A stretch of DNA of 64,000 nucleotides from Achromobacter sp. Bel. Its GTDB lineage: Bacteria; Pseudomonadota; Gammaproteobacteria; Burkholderiales; Burkholderiaceae_B. Below are positions 47,504-55,152 of the stretch, piece by piece. A program made the position numbers and the translations under genes. The notes below the pieces were generated by a model that saw only the letters and a list, made by a program, of their open reading frames with translations, did not search any database and was not told the DNA's origin. Every line of letters starts with the position of its first letter. Position 1 is the first letter of the stretch. The stretch lies in contig NZ_JABBJN010000017.1 of the NCBI RefSeq assembly GCF_012928505.1, forward strand, positions 1 through 64,000, in the 5' to 3' direction.

Positions 47504-48739
47504 TCAGGCAGGCTTGGCCGGCGTCGCGGCTTTGGCGAAGAACAGGTCCGTGATGGCCTGGCTGTCCATGGGCTCGCCGTTGATGGCGCGCGTCAGCAGT
47601 TCGGCACCCAGCAACTGCACCGAGAACACCATGTCCGGTTGCACGCGCCGGATCTTCTCCAGGTGCTTGCTGGTGTTGACCAGCGCGACCGTCTTGGCGC
47701 CGCTGTCGCCGGTGGCTTCTTTGGCCGCCAGCACGATGAACGCGTTCTCGGCGTCGTCGGCGCGCAGCGCCAGCACGTAGCGCGCGCGCGTGACGCCCGC
47801 GGCGCGCAATACCTCCACGCTTGAGGGATCGCCTTCGATCAGGTCCGCCGCGGCGGGATATTCCTGGGGCGATCCCGTGGGCACGATGACCGTGACTTCT
47901 TCGCCGCGGCGGCGCAGGCCGTCATAGACGCTCAGCGCCAGCGGTGTCTCGCCTGCAATGATTATGTGATTTTTACGCATGGCCGTGGAGAACCTGCCTT
48001 TGACCAGCCGCTTCAGATTTCCGCCGATCACCGGGCCGGCGATCGCGCTGATGGAAGTGGCGAAGACGGTGATGCCAAGAATGATAATCGACGCGGTGAA
48101 CAGCCTGGCGGTGATGGTGTGGGGCGTAATGTCGCCATAGCCCACCGTGGACATGGAGACGATCGAGAAATAGAACGCGGTGCCCGCATCGAGGATGGGC
48201 GGATTGAATTCGTTGCCCAGGTACAGCGTGCCGAACACCGCGTAGATCAGCAGCGAGAGCACGCTGACCAGCGCGAACAGGGAACCCGCGGTGACGCTGG
48301 CGCGGTCGAAGCGCCGCCAATAGGCGATCAGCGCGATCACCAGCACCAACGTGTAGATGCCCAGTCCCGCGCGCCCGCCTTGGCCCAGGATGCCGAAGGT
48401 GCCGATGCCGATCAGCAGCACCAGCGAGAACGCCCATGCGATGCGGGCCTTCAAGATCAGGCCCAGCGCAATCACCTGCAAGCCGACGCCCAGCACCAGC
48501 CGGGGAATCTCGAGCAGGCCCACTACGCGCATCACTTCATGCCAGTTGTCCAGCGCCAGCCAGAAGGAATATTCGCGGGCGCGCACTTCGCGCAGCACGG
48601 GATGCATGAAGGCATATCCGTCCAGCGCCACCAGGATGGCCAGGCACCAGTTGGGCGGAAAGAAGGCCAGCACTTTTCTGAAACGCTGCCGCAGGGATGG
48701 GTGGATGAGAGGCATGGGGGGCGTGTCCTTTTCCGCCAT
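47504..48739 (-). CDS. kch: Voltage-gated potassium channel protein (Kch-like)
   Basis: A 411-residue protein with about six membrane helices (about 32-245) and the pore signature TVGYGD at 198-203, preceded by the pore helix FYFSIVSMS. A cytoplasmic RCK/TrkA-N domain starts near residue 255 (KNHIIIAGETPLALSVYDGL). The dinucleotide motif of that domain lacks the classical GxGxxG, as in E. coli Kch. Length agrees with Kch (417 residues). The upstream spacer (48740 on) contains a candidate small RNA in the opposite direction. Confidence 0.9.
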   Translation of the reverse strand: MAEKDTPPMPLIHPSLRQRFRKVLAFFPPNWCLAILVALDGYAFMHPVLREVRAREYSFWLALDNWHEVMRVVGLLEIPRLVLGVGLQVIALGLILKARIAWAFSLVLLIGIGTFGILGQGGRAGLGIYTLVLVIALIAYWRRFDRASVTAGSLFALVSVLSLLIYAVFGTLYLGNEFNPPILDAGTAFYFSIVSMSTVGYGDITPHTITARLFTASIIILGITVFATSISAIAGPVIGGNLKRLVKGRFSTAMRKNHIIIAGETPLALSVYDGLRRRGEEVTVIVPTGSPQEYPAAADLIEGDPSSVEVLRAAGVTRARYVLALRADDAENAFIVLAAKEATGDSGAKTVALVNTSKHLEKIRRVQPDMVFSVQLLGAELLTRAINGEPMDSQAITDLFFAKAATPAKPA

Positions 48740-48799
48740 TTTAGGGGGGCGGGCGCGACGCTCTGCTATATCTAATAGGTATAGAAGGCTATCAACAAA

Positions 48800-49115
48800 G
48801 AATTACTGGATTCAGGCCCGAAGTCCTAAACTTCCTCCATCACGCGGCTATCCAAGAGGAAATCCGTTGATACGGGCGATAAGCCCGCCAGTTGTCAGGG
48901 CGGACCCAGACCCCGGGCGTTGATCACGTTGCAGCTTGTGCGGGGACTAGAGACCCCGCTCAGGTTCACGGTCGGACCGTGCGTGAGTAGTATGAGGCAC
49001 GAATGTTGGAATCGCGTGATCCAGGTAGAAGGCATCAGTGCCGGCTGATGACTCCGGGTTCACGTGTTGTTTTAGCGCGGCGTCTTACCTCTCGGGGGCA
49101 GCGCCGCGTTTTTTT
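48800..49115 (+). ncRNA. Candidate structured small RNA ending in an intrinsic terminator
   Basis: A 437-base gap between two leftward genes contains several strong hairpins readable on the + strand: CGGGC-GATAA-GCCCG near 48873, GCGGGG-ACTAGAGA-CCCCGC near 48939, and CACGGT-CGG-ACCGTG near 48967. It ends in a terminator at 49076-49115. No gene uses this terminator on the + strand, so a stand-alone RNA is the simplest explanation. I found no landmark of 6S RNA, tmRNA, RNase P RNA or 4.5S RNA. The 5' end is a guess. Confidence 0.5.
49076..49115 (+). terminator. Rho-independent terminator of the candidate RNA
   Basis: Stem CGCGGCG (49076-49082) with CGCCGCG (49102-49108), followed by seven T (49109-49115). 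The 19-base loop can form a small inner stem. Only the + strand reading has a T-run, so it terminates rightward transcription. Confidence 0.85.
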
Positions 49116-49176
49116 GTCTGTCGCATTGCGCGCCCGGCACGCCAGCCCGGCCATCGCGGCCCGGCGGCCTTCACAT

Positions 49177-49989
49177 TCACGTTGACGCGCTTGCGTCCGC
49201 CGTTTCGCGGCGCCAGTCTTCCTGCCCGTCCGCGCGGCTGTCATCCCCAACATCCCGATAGTCCAGGTCCAGCGTGATGTCCGCGGCGAACATGTAGCCC
49301 CAGCCATGCACGGCGCGGATCGGCAACGTCATCTGATTGGCGGCCGCTTTGCGCCGCAGGCGGCTGATCATCACGTCCACGAAGCGGCGGCGGGTGATGC
49401 CGCTGTCGGCATCTTCCGCGCCGTCGGCGTAGAAGGCGTCGCGGCTGACCTTGCGGTCGGGCGCAGTCACCAGGCGCGACAGGAAGTCGCGCTCGCCCGT
49501 CGTCAGGCCCAATATGCGGCCCCCGGGGTTGACGAGCGTCCAGCCTTTGTTCGCCAGCCGCCAGGTTTCCTGGGCGGGCTCTTCGGCGTGCGCGTCGGGC
49601 GCCGCGTCCATGCCGTCCAGCCCCACCGCGCGGCGTACCAGCGCCTGCAGCACCGCAGCGAGTTCCAGCCCGCTGACTTCGGGCGGCAGGCACGCGTCCG
49701 CGCCGCAGAGCAGCGTGCGGATGCGGCTTTCGGTATCCGTGAAGGTGGCGATCGCCACGATGCCCAGCCCGCGGTCCACGGCGCGCAGCCTTACCGCGGC
49801 GTTATGGATGTCGGGCAGCGGCGCCTCCAGCACCACCAGCGGGCTGGGCCGGCGGGAGTAGCGGTCATAGACATCCACCAGGTCGTAGCAGCGGCGGACG
49901 CTGAAGCCCAGGTGGGACAGGGCGTCCACTAGCATGGCGTGCCTGGCATCGTCCTGCCCAAGGAAAATGACATCCAGCGTGTTGTTCAT
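49177..49989 (-). CDS. Response-regulator-like protein with degenerate receiver and OmpR-type DNA-binding domain
   Basis: About 270 residues from the ATG at 49989. An ATG at 50001 would add four residues. The receiver domain (about 5-120) has acidic residues (DD13-14), but the phosphoacceptor position in VVLEAPLPD is Glu55 instead of Asp, and the usual Lys near GADACLPPEV is missing. The C-terminal winged helix (about 145-245) has LTTGERDFLSRLVTAPDRKVSRDAF and RRRFVDVMISRLRRKAA, as in OmpR/PhoB. The regulator probably does not need phosphorylation. No sensor kinase is adjacent. Confidence 0.85.
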   Translation of the reverse strand: MNNTLDVIFLGQDDARHAMLVDALSHLGFSVRRCYDLVDVYDRYSRRPSPLVVLEAPLPDIHNAAVRLRAVDRGLGIVAIATFTDTESRIRTLLCGADACLPPEVSGLELAAVLQALVRRAVGLDGMDAAPDAHAEEPAQETWRLANKGWTLVNPGGRILGLTTGERDFLSRLVTAPDRKVSRDAFYADGAEDADSGITRRRFVDVMISRLRRKAAANQMTLPIRAVHGWGYMFAADITLDLDYRDVGDDSRADGQEDWRRETADASAST

Positions 49990-50714
49990 TGATGCTTCCA
50001 ATGAGGTGGCGCGGCATGGGGGCGGCGCTTGAAGGGGAAGGGCGTGGGCCTCGGCAGTCCTGGCATACCCCCCTCTCTAAGTAAGCGACGCGCCATGACG
50101 GGACCGTCTGGCGGTGTTGTTTGAATGGGGGCGAGAGGTCTGGACTATTGCCCAAGTTCTATGCGCTAGCGGCCAGTCTGGCCCCGGGATCCTGTCTGGC
50201 GCGTGCCGCAGCGTTGTAGCCGCCAGCCGCCGATGACCCGATCCTGCATGGAAGTCACGCCCGTGTTTCATTTAAACACGGGCGTGTTTCTTTGTGAAGA
50301 TACGTTTCTGTAGTTTCTGATGGTAACGGTGTCTGCGGATAAAACCCCGGGGAAGCGCTTGAAACGCTGTTCGTTTCGGTCTTTTTGACAATAGATTATT
50401 AAGTATTACCGATACATTATTTTCTATTTTTGACGCCGGAAAGCCCATAAACTTGTGCGGCTTTTGAGCGGGCTGGCGTCTGCCATGCTTGAAGCTTGCG
50501 GGCGCCTGGGGCACTCTGGAGAGACGCTGTAAGTCAATGGCGGATATGGATTTTTCTGGATCCCGCCAAAGACGCTTTGCCAGCGAGGGTCCACGGGCAG
50601 GCCGGGCAAGCAGGCGAATGTTGCGATTTATGGATTAGCCCGGGAATTGGGGTGCAATCCGTTTATTTGGCGCCAGTATTGAGATGTTTTAATCAAATAA
50701 ATAAATTCATATTA
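49990..50714. other. 725-base non-coding region, AT-rich in its right half
   Basis: No coding sequence is supported here. The left part (49990-50250) is GC-rich and would carry the promoter of the leftward response-regulator gene. A perfect hairpin lies at 50256-50286. From 50290 to 50714 the DNA becomes AT-rich, far below the average of the window, and leads into the Cro/CI-type gene at 50715. A TTGACA at 50385-50390 is the only promoter-like element noticed. A matching -10 is not clear. Confidence 0.55.
50256..50286. other. Perfect 13-bp inverted repeat hairpin
   Basis: CACGCCCGTGTTT (50256-50268) and its exact complement (50274-50286) flank a five-base loop. A T-rich tail TTTCTTTG follows on the + strand. 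This is a strong hairpin suitable as a rightward terminator, though no gene precedes it on that strand within 250 bases. It could instead close a short RNA or bind a regulator. Confidence 0.75.
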
Positions 50715-51110
50715 ATGTCTCAGGTTGATCGATTGGACACGTTTAGCCATCGTCTGCGCAACGCCAGAATGCTTCAGGGATGGACTCAAAAGGACTTGGC
50801 GGTCGCAAGCAACCTGTCGCAAAGCGCCATCGGCAACTACGAAAGCGGGCAACGCCTGCAGCCCTCCAGCGATGCCCTCATCAAGTTGACCCGCGCGCTG
50901 CGGGTCAGCCCGATGTGGCTCAGCACTGGAGAGGGGCCGATGCTGAATTCCGGTTACGCCGACCCGCCGGTCAATGTCGGCGATGTCGCCCAGCCGCCCG
51001 CCTGGCCGTTCGAATCGGTGTCGTACGCGACCTATTCGCGCTTGAGCTTGCAGGAAAAGCGGCAGATCGAACTGGTGCTTGCCGCCTACATCAAGGCGCG
51101 CGGCGAATAG
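50715..51110 (+). CDS. Cro/CI-type helix-turn-helix regulator
   Basis: A 131-residue protein with an N-terminal HTH_3 domain (about 8-65: FSHRLRNARMLQGWTQKDLAVASNLSQS, then IGNYESGQRLQPSSDALIKL). The segment VSPMWLSTGEGPM after the HTH is typical of phage-repressor-like regulators without the LexA-type peptidase. The start ATG 50715 follows an AT-rich leader. Its 3' end overlaps the convergent acyltransferase gene by 20 bases. Phage-derived origin is possible but no other phage gene is near. Confidence 0.85.
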   Translation: MSQVDRLDTFSHRLRNARMLQGWTQKDLAVASNLSQSAIGNYESGQRLQPSSDALIKLTRALRVSPMWLSTGEGPMLNSGYADPPVNVGDVAQPPAWPFESVSYATYSRLSLQEKRQIELVLAAYIKARGE

Positions 51111-52239
51111 AGCCCAACGCCTGTCCCGGTTGTGCGGGCCGCCGCGCGTCCGTCGCCGGCGTCTTTTCGCGGCCCGGCGGTTCGCTGCGCAACCGGCTGC
51201 GCAGGCGCTCCACGGGATCCGCGATCAAGCCGTTAAGCAGTGCCGAAAACCCGATACAGCCCGTGATCACCAGCGCCGCGAAGAGCATGGGTTGGTGCGT
51301 CTCGACGTCGTTGAGCAGCCAGCTGAAGAACATGATCACCAGCGAATGGCAGATATAGATGGGGTAGCTCAATTCCCCGATCGCCTTGTCCAGCCGGTGG
51401 CGCGACTGGAACAGGAATGCCAACGGCAGCAGGGTGGCAAACAGCAGCACCGCCAGCGCATCGCGCACGTTGTGGTTCAGGCCGATCGAAAAGTGCAGCA
51501 GGCAATAGACGAACAGCACGGCGGCGCCCAGTTCCGGCAGCCGATGGAACCGGCGGGTCCACGCCTTGCAGCGCGGCAGCAGCACCTGGTGGGACAGCGA
51601 CCCGACGAGGAACAGCGCCAGTTCCGTCGGGAAGAAGCGGTAGGTCCAGGGGTCGGCCATTCCGATGCCGGTCGCCACAAGCACGGCGCGCAACGCCAGG
51701 GACGCGACCAGCAGTGCCATCAGCCGGCGCGGGGAATGCAGCACGAAGGGCGCCACCAGGTAGAAGCTCATCTCCACGCCCAGCGTCCACGCCTGCGGCA
51801 CCAGCAGCCCTTGGTACAAGGGCACGTCGCTATGGGCGAAGCTGCCGGTGAAAGCCAGGGCGCCGTGTTCGATGCCGAAGAACATCAGCCAGTCCTGGCC
51901 CAGGATGAGCAGGTTCGCCATCACCAGGAACAGTTCAGCGGAAAAGGGCAGGGCGTCGTAGATGCGGAAGAACGCGCCGCCGCTCAGCACGTGCGCCATC
52001 AGCGTCAGGCCGGCCACCGCCAGGTAGATGGGGAACAGCCGCAGGAAGCGGTTGGCGTAGAACTTGCCGGTGGCGCCCTGGTAGTTGTCCGTCGCGGTCA
52101 GCACATAGGAAATCAAAAAGCCGGAAATCACATAAAACAGCTGCACCGCCAGCCGGCCGCCGACCAAGTGGTCGGCATAGCCGCCGCCCAGATGGTCCAG
52201 CACCACTGACAGCGCCAGTAAGGTTCTTAAAAAGCCCAT
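51091..52239 (-). CDS. Acyltransferase-3 family membrane protein (OafA-like)
   Basis: A 382-residue protein with about ten membrane helices. The family motifs are present near the N-terminus: FLRTLLALSVVLDHLGG and QLFYVISGFLISY, then FYANRFLRLFPIYL. The conserved R and His residues are in these segments. Such proteins O-acylate polysaccharides or lipopolysaccharide at the inner membrane. It has no SGNH domain. It is unlinked to other polysaccharide genes here, so the substrate is unknown. Confidence 0.9.
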   Translation of the reverse strand: MGFLRTLLALSVVLDHLGGGYADHLVGGRLAVQLFYVISGFLISYVLTATDNYQGATGKFYANRFLRLFPIYLAVAGLTLMAHVLSGGAFFRIYDALPFSAELFLVMANLLILGQDWLMFFGIEHGALAFTGSFAHSDVPLYQGLLVPQAWTLGVEMSFYLVAPFVLHSPRRLMALLVASLALRAVLVATGIGMADPWTYRFFPTELALFLVGSLSHQVLLPRCKAWTRRFHRLPELGAAVLFVYCLLHFSIGLNHNVRDALAVLLFATLLPLAFLFQSRHRLDKAIGELSYPIYICHSLVIMFFSWLLNDVETHQPMLFAALVITGCIGFSALLNGLIADPVERLRSRLRSEPPGREKTPATDARRPAQPGQALGSIRRAP

Positions 52240-52541
52240 CGCCGTGTCTCCCCGGTTGTCTTATTGTTGGCCCCTTGGGCCGGACACCTGCGTCTGCGAT
52301 ACGTGTGTGACCGGCGGCGTTTCCCCGTGCTAGCAAGGCGGGCCGGAAAGATGGTCTGCAATGATTCTGCGCGTCGCCCGAAAGCGCCGCCATGCGGCAT
52401 TCGATGCAGCCCGCCTCATCATCGGCGTGAGCGCCGGGCCGGCGCTTGCTGCTTTTGGATACGGCTGTAGGGGGGAGGAAAAGACGCCACGGCCCCGTGC
52501 CGGTTACAGTCGGGGGTGTGAATTTTCTAGGAGTCGCATCC
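52240..52541. other. 302-base spacer without a gene
   Basis: Lies between the divergent acyltransferase and META-domain genes. It should hold both promoters. A GGAG ribosome site precedes the ATG at 52542. No other motif was recognised. Confidence 0.4.
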
Positions 52542-53072
52542 ATGCTTACCCAATTGTCTTCGCGTGGCCGGGCGGTATGCCTCAGCCTTCTGACCGTGGC
52601 ATTGGCGGGTTGCGCGGGGTCCACCGGGGGCGCGCGCCCGCAAGGCGCCGCGGCGGCCAATGCCGCCAGCAGCGCGGATTCGCTGGCCCAGACCAGTTGG
52701 GAACTGGTGCGCTGGACGCAAGCGGGCGGCGCGTTGCGCGACATTCCGCATGGCGACAACGGCGAACCTGTGCGCCTGACGTTCCTGGCGCAAGGCAAGC
52801 AATACCAGGTGAACGGCTTTTCGGGCTGCAATCGCTATATGGGTTCGTACAAGCTGGAACGCGGCAAGCTCTTCATCAACGCGCCTGCGTCCACCCGCAT
52901 GGCTTGCCCGGCGCCTGAACGCGCCAAGCTGGAAGCGGACTATCTGCGCGGCCTGACGGCCATCGATACCTTCACGCTGGACAACGGCGGCGCACCGCGC
53001 CATCTGACGTTCAATCTGCGCGGCGGCGACGTCCTGGAGTTCGAACGGCGCCAGGACCCTCCCACGCCGTAA
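52542..53072 (+). CDS. META-domain lipoprotein A (HslJ-like)
   Basis: A 176-residue lipoprotein with lipobox LAGC (Cys24). A META domain covers about residues 50-165: LAQTSWELVRWTQ, then FSGCNRYMGSYKLERGKLFI, and MACPAPER. META proteins such as HslJ are linked to heat-induced or envelope stress resistance. A TAGGAG site precedes the ATG. Its protein resembles the next gene, so the two are tandem duplicates. Confidence 0.85.
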   Translation: MLTQLSSRGRAVCLSLLTVALAGCAGSTGGARPQGAAAANAASSADSLAQTSWELVRWTQAGGALRDIPHGDNGEPVRLTFLAQGKQYQVNGFSGCNRYMGSYKLERGKLFINAPASTRMACPAPERAKLEADYLRGLTAIDTFTLDNGGAPRHLTFNLRGGDVLEFERRQDPPTP

Positions 53073-53211
53073 CGCCCGGCGCAGCGGATATCCGTTTCAG
53101 GATGTTTTCGCGCTGAAAACAGGGTCGGGGCACGCCTACAATGGCGCAGCCCGATCCTGGCAGCCTCGCGCGGGGTCCGGGCGTTCCTTGCCGATTCCGG
53201 GAGACCCCCAC

Positions 53212-54009
53212 ATGTCCTTTACCGCTTCCTTGCGCTGGTTGGCGCCGTGCATCCTGTCCGTCGGCCTTGCCGCTTGCGCGTCGTCCCCCCAACGGGCCGC
53301 AGACGGGCAGGATCCCCGTTACCAGCCGGCCTCGGCGTCGGACATCCTGGCGCAGACCAGTTGGGATCTGGCGCGGTGGACCCAGCCGGGCGGCGGCTTG
53401 CGTACCATCCCGCATCCGTCCTCGAATTCCCGGCCCCTGACGGTCACTTTCATCCATGACCGAGGCTCGCCCCGCATGTCCGGTTTTTCGGGCTGCAACC
53501 AATACAACGCGCCCTACACCGTGGCCAACGGCCAACTGATCGTGCAGGCGAACCCGGTGGCGACGATGATGGCCTGCGCCCCGCAGAACATGGCGCTGGA
53601 GCAGGCCTTCCTTGCGGGCCTGACCCGCATCACCGCCACGTCGCTGGACAACACCAACAACCCGCAGCGCATGACGTGGGTGTTGAGCACGGGGGACACG
53701 CTGGACTTCGGCCGACGCATCGACCCGGTGGCGGGCGGCCAGGCGGGGCCGACCAAGCTGGTCTACGTGAATGCCGAGCGCGTGCCCTGCAACGCCGGCG
53801 CGGGCCGTACCCTGTGCTATCAGGTGCGCGATAGCGCATCCCAACCTTGGCAGTTCTGGTATGGGGAGATCACCGGCTTCAATTTCCAGCCGGGCATCCG
53901 CTACCGCCTGCGCGTGGTGGAAGTTCCCGACCCGAACCCGCCGGCTGACGGCTCGTCCATGCGCTGGGTGCTGGACGCCGTGGTCGAGCAGGAAATCGTC
54001 AATCGTTGA
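53212..54009 (+). CDS. META plus DUF4377-like lipoprotein B
   Basis: A 265-residue lipoprotein (lipobox LAAC, Cys22). Its first part (about 40-165) is a META domain closely similar to the upstream neighbour, sharing LAQTSW-L-RWTQ-GG-LR-IPH and the FSGCN motif. The C-terminal part (about 170-265: [26 protein letters not shown]) looks like a DUF4377 domain, a frequent partner of META in HslJ-type proteins. A GGGAG site precedes the ATG at 53212. Probably co-transcribed with lipoprotein A, 139 bases upstream. Confidence 0.85.
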   Translation: MSFTASLRWLAPCILSVGLAACASSPQRAADGQDPRYQPASASDILAQTSWDLARWTQPGGGLRTIPHPSSNSRPLTVTFIHDRGSPRMSGFSGCNQYNAPYTVANGQLIVQANPVATMMACAPQNMALEQAFLAGLTRITATSLDNTNNPQRMTWVLSTGDTLDFGRRIDPVAGGQAGPTKLVYVNAERVPCNAGAGRTLCYQVRDSASQPWQFWYGEITGFNFQPGIRYRLRVVEVPDPNPPADGSSMRWVLDAVVEQEIVNR

Positions 54010-54094
54010 GCCGTATCAAGGTGGGCGGGAGGCGGGGCAACCCGCCCAGCGATTACTATTACGGGCTTCGCCGTCCGTTTTCCTTCGCTTTGCC

Positions 54095-54829
54095 ATGACT
54101 TCCGTCGTCAATATCGCTGCCTATAAATTCGTTTCGCTGGATGCCCTGCCCGACCTGCGCGCCCATCTGCTGGCCCGGGCCAGCGACGCGGCGCTCAAGG
54201 GCACCATCCTGCTGGCCGAAGAGGGCATCAACCTGTTCCTGGCCGGCTCCGCCGAAGGCATCGACGCCTTCCTGCAGACGCTGCGCGCGGACGCCCGTTT
54301 TGCCGACCTGGAAGTCAAGTTCAGCCACAGTAAAGGCGTGCCGTTCCGCAAGCTGCTGGTAAAGATCAAGCGCGAGATCATCCGCATGGATCACCCCACG
54401 ATCCGCCCCGAGGCCGGCCGCGCGCCGGGCGTGGACGCGCAGACGCTGGCCCGTTGGCTGGCCCAGGGCATGGACGATGCCGGCCGCCCCGTCGTGATGC
54501 TGGACACCCGCAACGCGTTCGAAGTGGACGAAGGCACGTTCAAGGACGCCATCGACTGGCGCATCGACCGCTTCACGCAATTTCCCGCCGCTGTAAAGGC
54601 GCACCGCGCCGAACTCGAAGGCAAGACCGTCGTCAGCTTCTGCACGGGCGGCATCCGCTGCGAGAAGGCCGCCATCTACATGAACGAGGCCGGTATCCAG
54701 AACGTGTACCAGCTGGACGGCGGCATCCTCAAGTACTTCGAAGAGACTGGCGGCCCGGGCTACGAAGGCAAATGCTTCGTGTTCGACGAGCGGCATTCGC
54801 TGGATCCGGGGTTGGCGCCTAGCCAGTAG
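54095..54829 (+). CDS. trhO: tRNA uridine-34 hydroxylase TrhO (rhodanese family, YceA)
   Basis: A 244-residue protein of the TrhO/YceA family, which hydroxylates tRNA uridine 34 to 5-hydroxyuridine with oxygen. The N-terminal domain (1-95) begins with [20 protein letters not shown] and includes [18 protein letters not shown] rhodanese domain (about 115-225) carries the Cys in [11 protein letters not shown] (Cys183, with a second Cys189). The length is close to the family average. The gene stands alone between META lipoproteins and metG. Confidence 0.93.
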   Translation: MTSVVNIAAYKFVSLDALPDLRAHLLARASDAALKGTILLAEEGINLFLAGSAEGIDAFLQTLRADARFADLEVKFSHSKGVPFRKLLVKIKREIIRMDHPTIRPEAGRAPGVDAQTLARWLAQGMDDAGRPVVMLDTRNAFEVDEGTFKDAIDWRIDRFTQFPAAVKAHRAELEGKTVVSFCTGGIRCEKAAIYMNEAGIQNVYQLDGGILKYFEETGGPGYEGKCFVFDERHSLDPGLAPSQ

Positions 54830-54860
54830 GGCTTTCCTCATTTCGTCCAAGGCATCCTCT

Positions 54861-55034
54861 GTCACGAGGGACGGCGCCGCGCAGGTGCGAACGTTGGCAT
54901 ACGCGGCGGCGCAACGCTTCGGCATGGGACAACGCCGGAGTATCGTGGACCTGCTTGCGAGGCCAGGCGCTGCCGACATCGAACTCGAACTCCCGGAACG
55001 GCGCAGGCGACCCGTCGCAAGGGGCGGTACTTAG
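54861..55034 (+). pseudogene. Fragment resembling the C-terminal half of a Phd/YefM-type antitoxin
   Basis: Frame 54861-55034 encodes about 57 residues ending at a TAG: VTRDGAAQVRTLAY, then FGMGQRRSIVDLLARPGAA and DIELELPERRR. This matches the second half of Phd/YefM-type antitoxins, in which a RxSlxDLLxxPGAaDIxfxPPR-like segment is typical. The N-terminal DNA-binding half and a start codon are missing, and no toxin gene follows. It looks like a decayed remnant. Recognition is from memory of the family pattern. Confidence 0.4.
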
Positions 55035-55092
55035 GTCGTGGTTGCTAAAACCATGGCAATGCGGCGGTTTCGCTTCCGGTCAGCAGATGAAA

Positions 55093-55131
55093 AAGCGGCC
55101 AACTCGCTGATCTTGCGCGAGTTGGCCGCTT
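55093..55131 (-). terminator. Rho-independent terminator of metG
   Basis: A perfect 15-bp inverted repeat, AAGCGGCCAACTCGC (55093-55107) with its complement (55117-55131), loop of nine bases. Read leftward from metG, it ends with a T-run (TTTTT), as expected for an intrinsic terminator 22 bases after the stop codon. Confidence 0.92.
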
Positions 55132-55152
55132 GGCCTGATGGGCGCTGCTCGA

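Noticed and set aside
48800-49115. 6S RNA, tmRNA, RNase P RNA or SRP RNA
   Set aside because: None of the conserved landmarks of these RNAs (for example GAGGAAAGTCCGGGC of RNase P or the tmRNA CCA end) is present, and their usual gene neighbours are absent.
50385-50390. TTGACA as -35 element of the HTH gene
   Set aside because: No convincing -10 element lies 16-18 bases downstream, and it is more than 300 bases from the start codon.
53103-53121. Small hairpin between the META genes as a terminator
   Set aside because: A 7-bp A/T-rich stem without a T-run; too weak to call.
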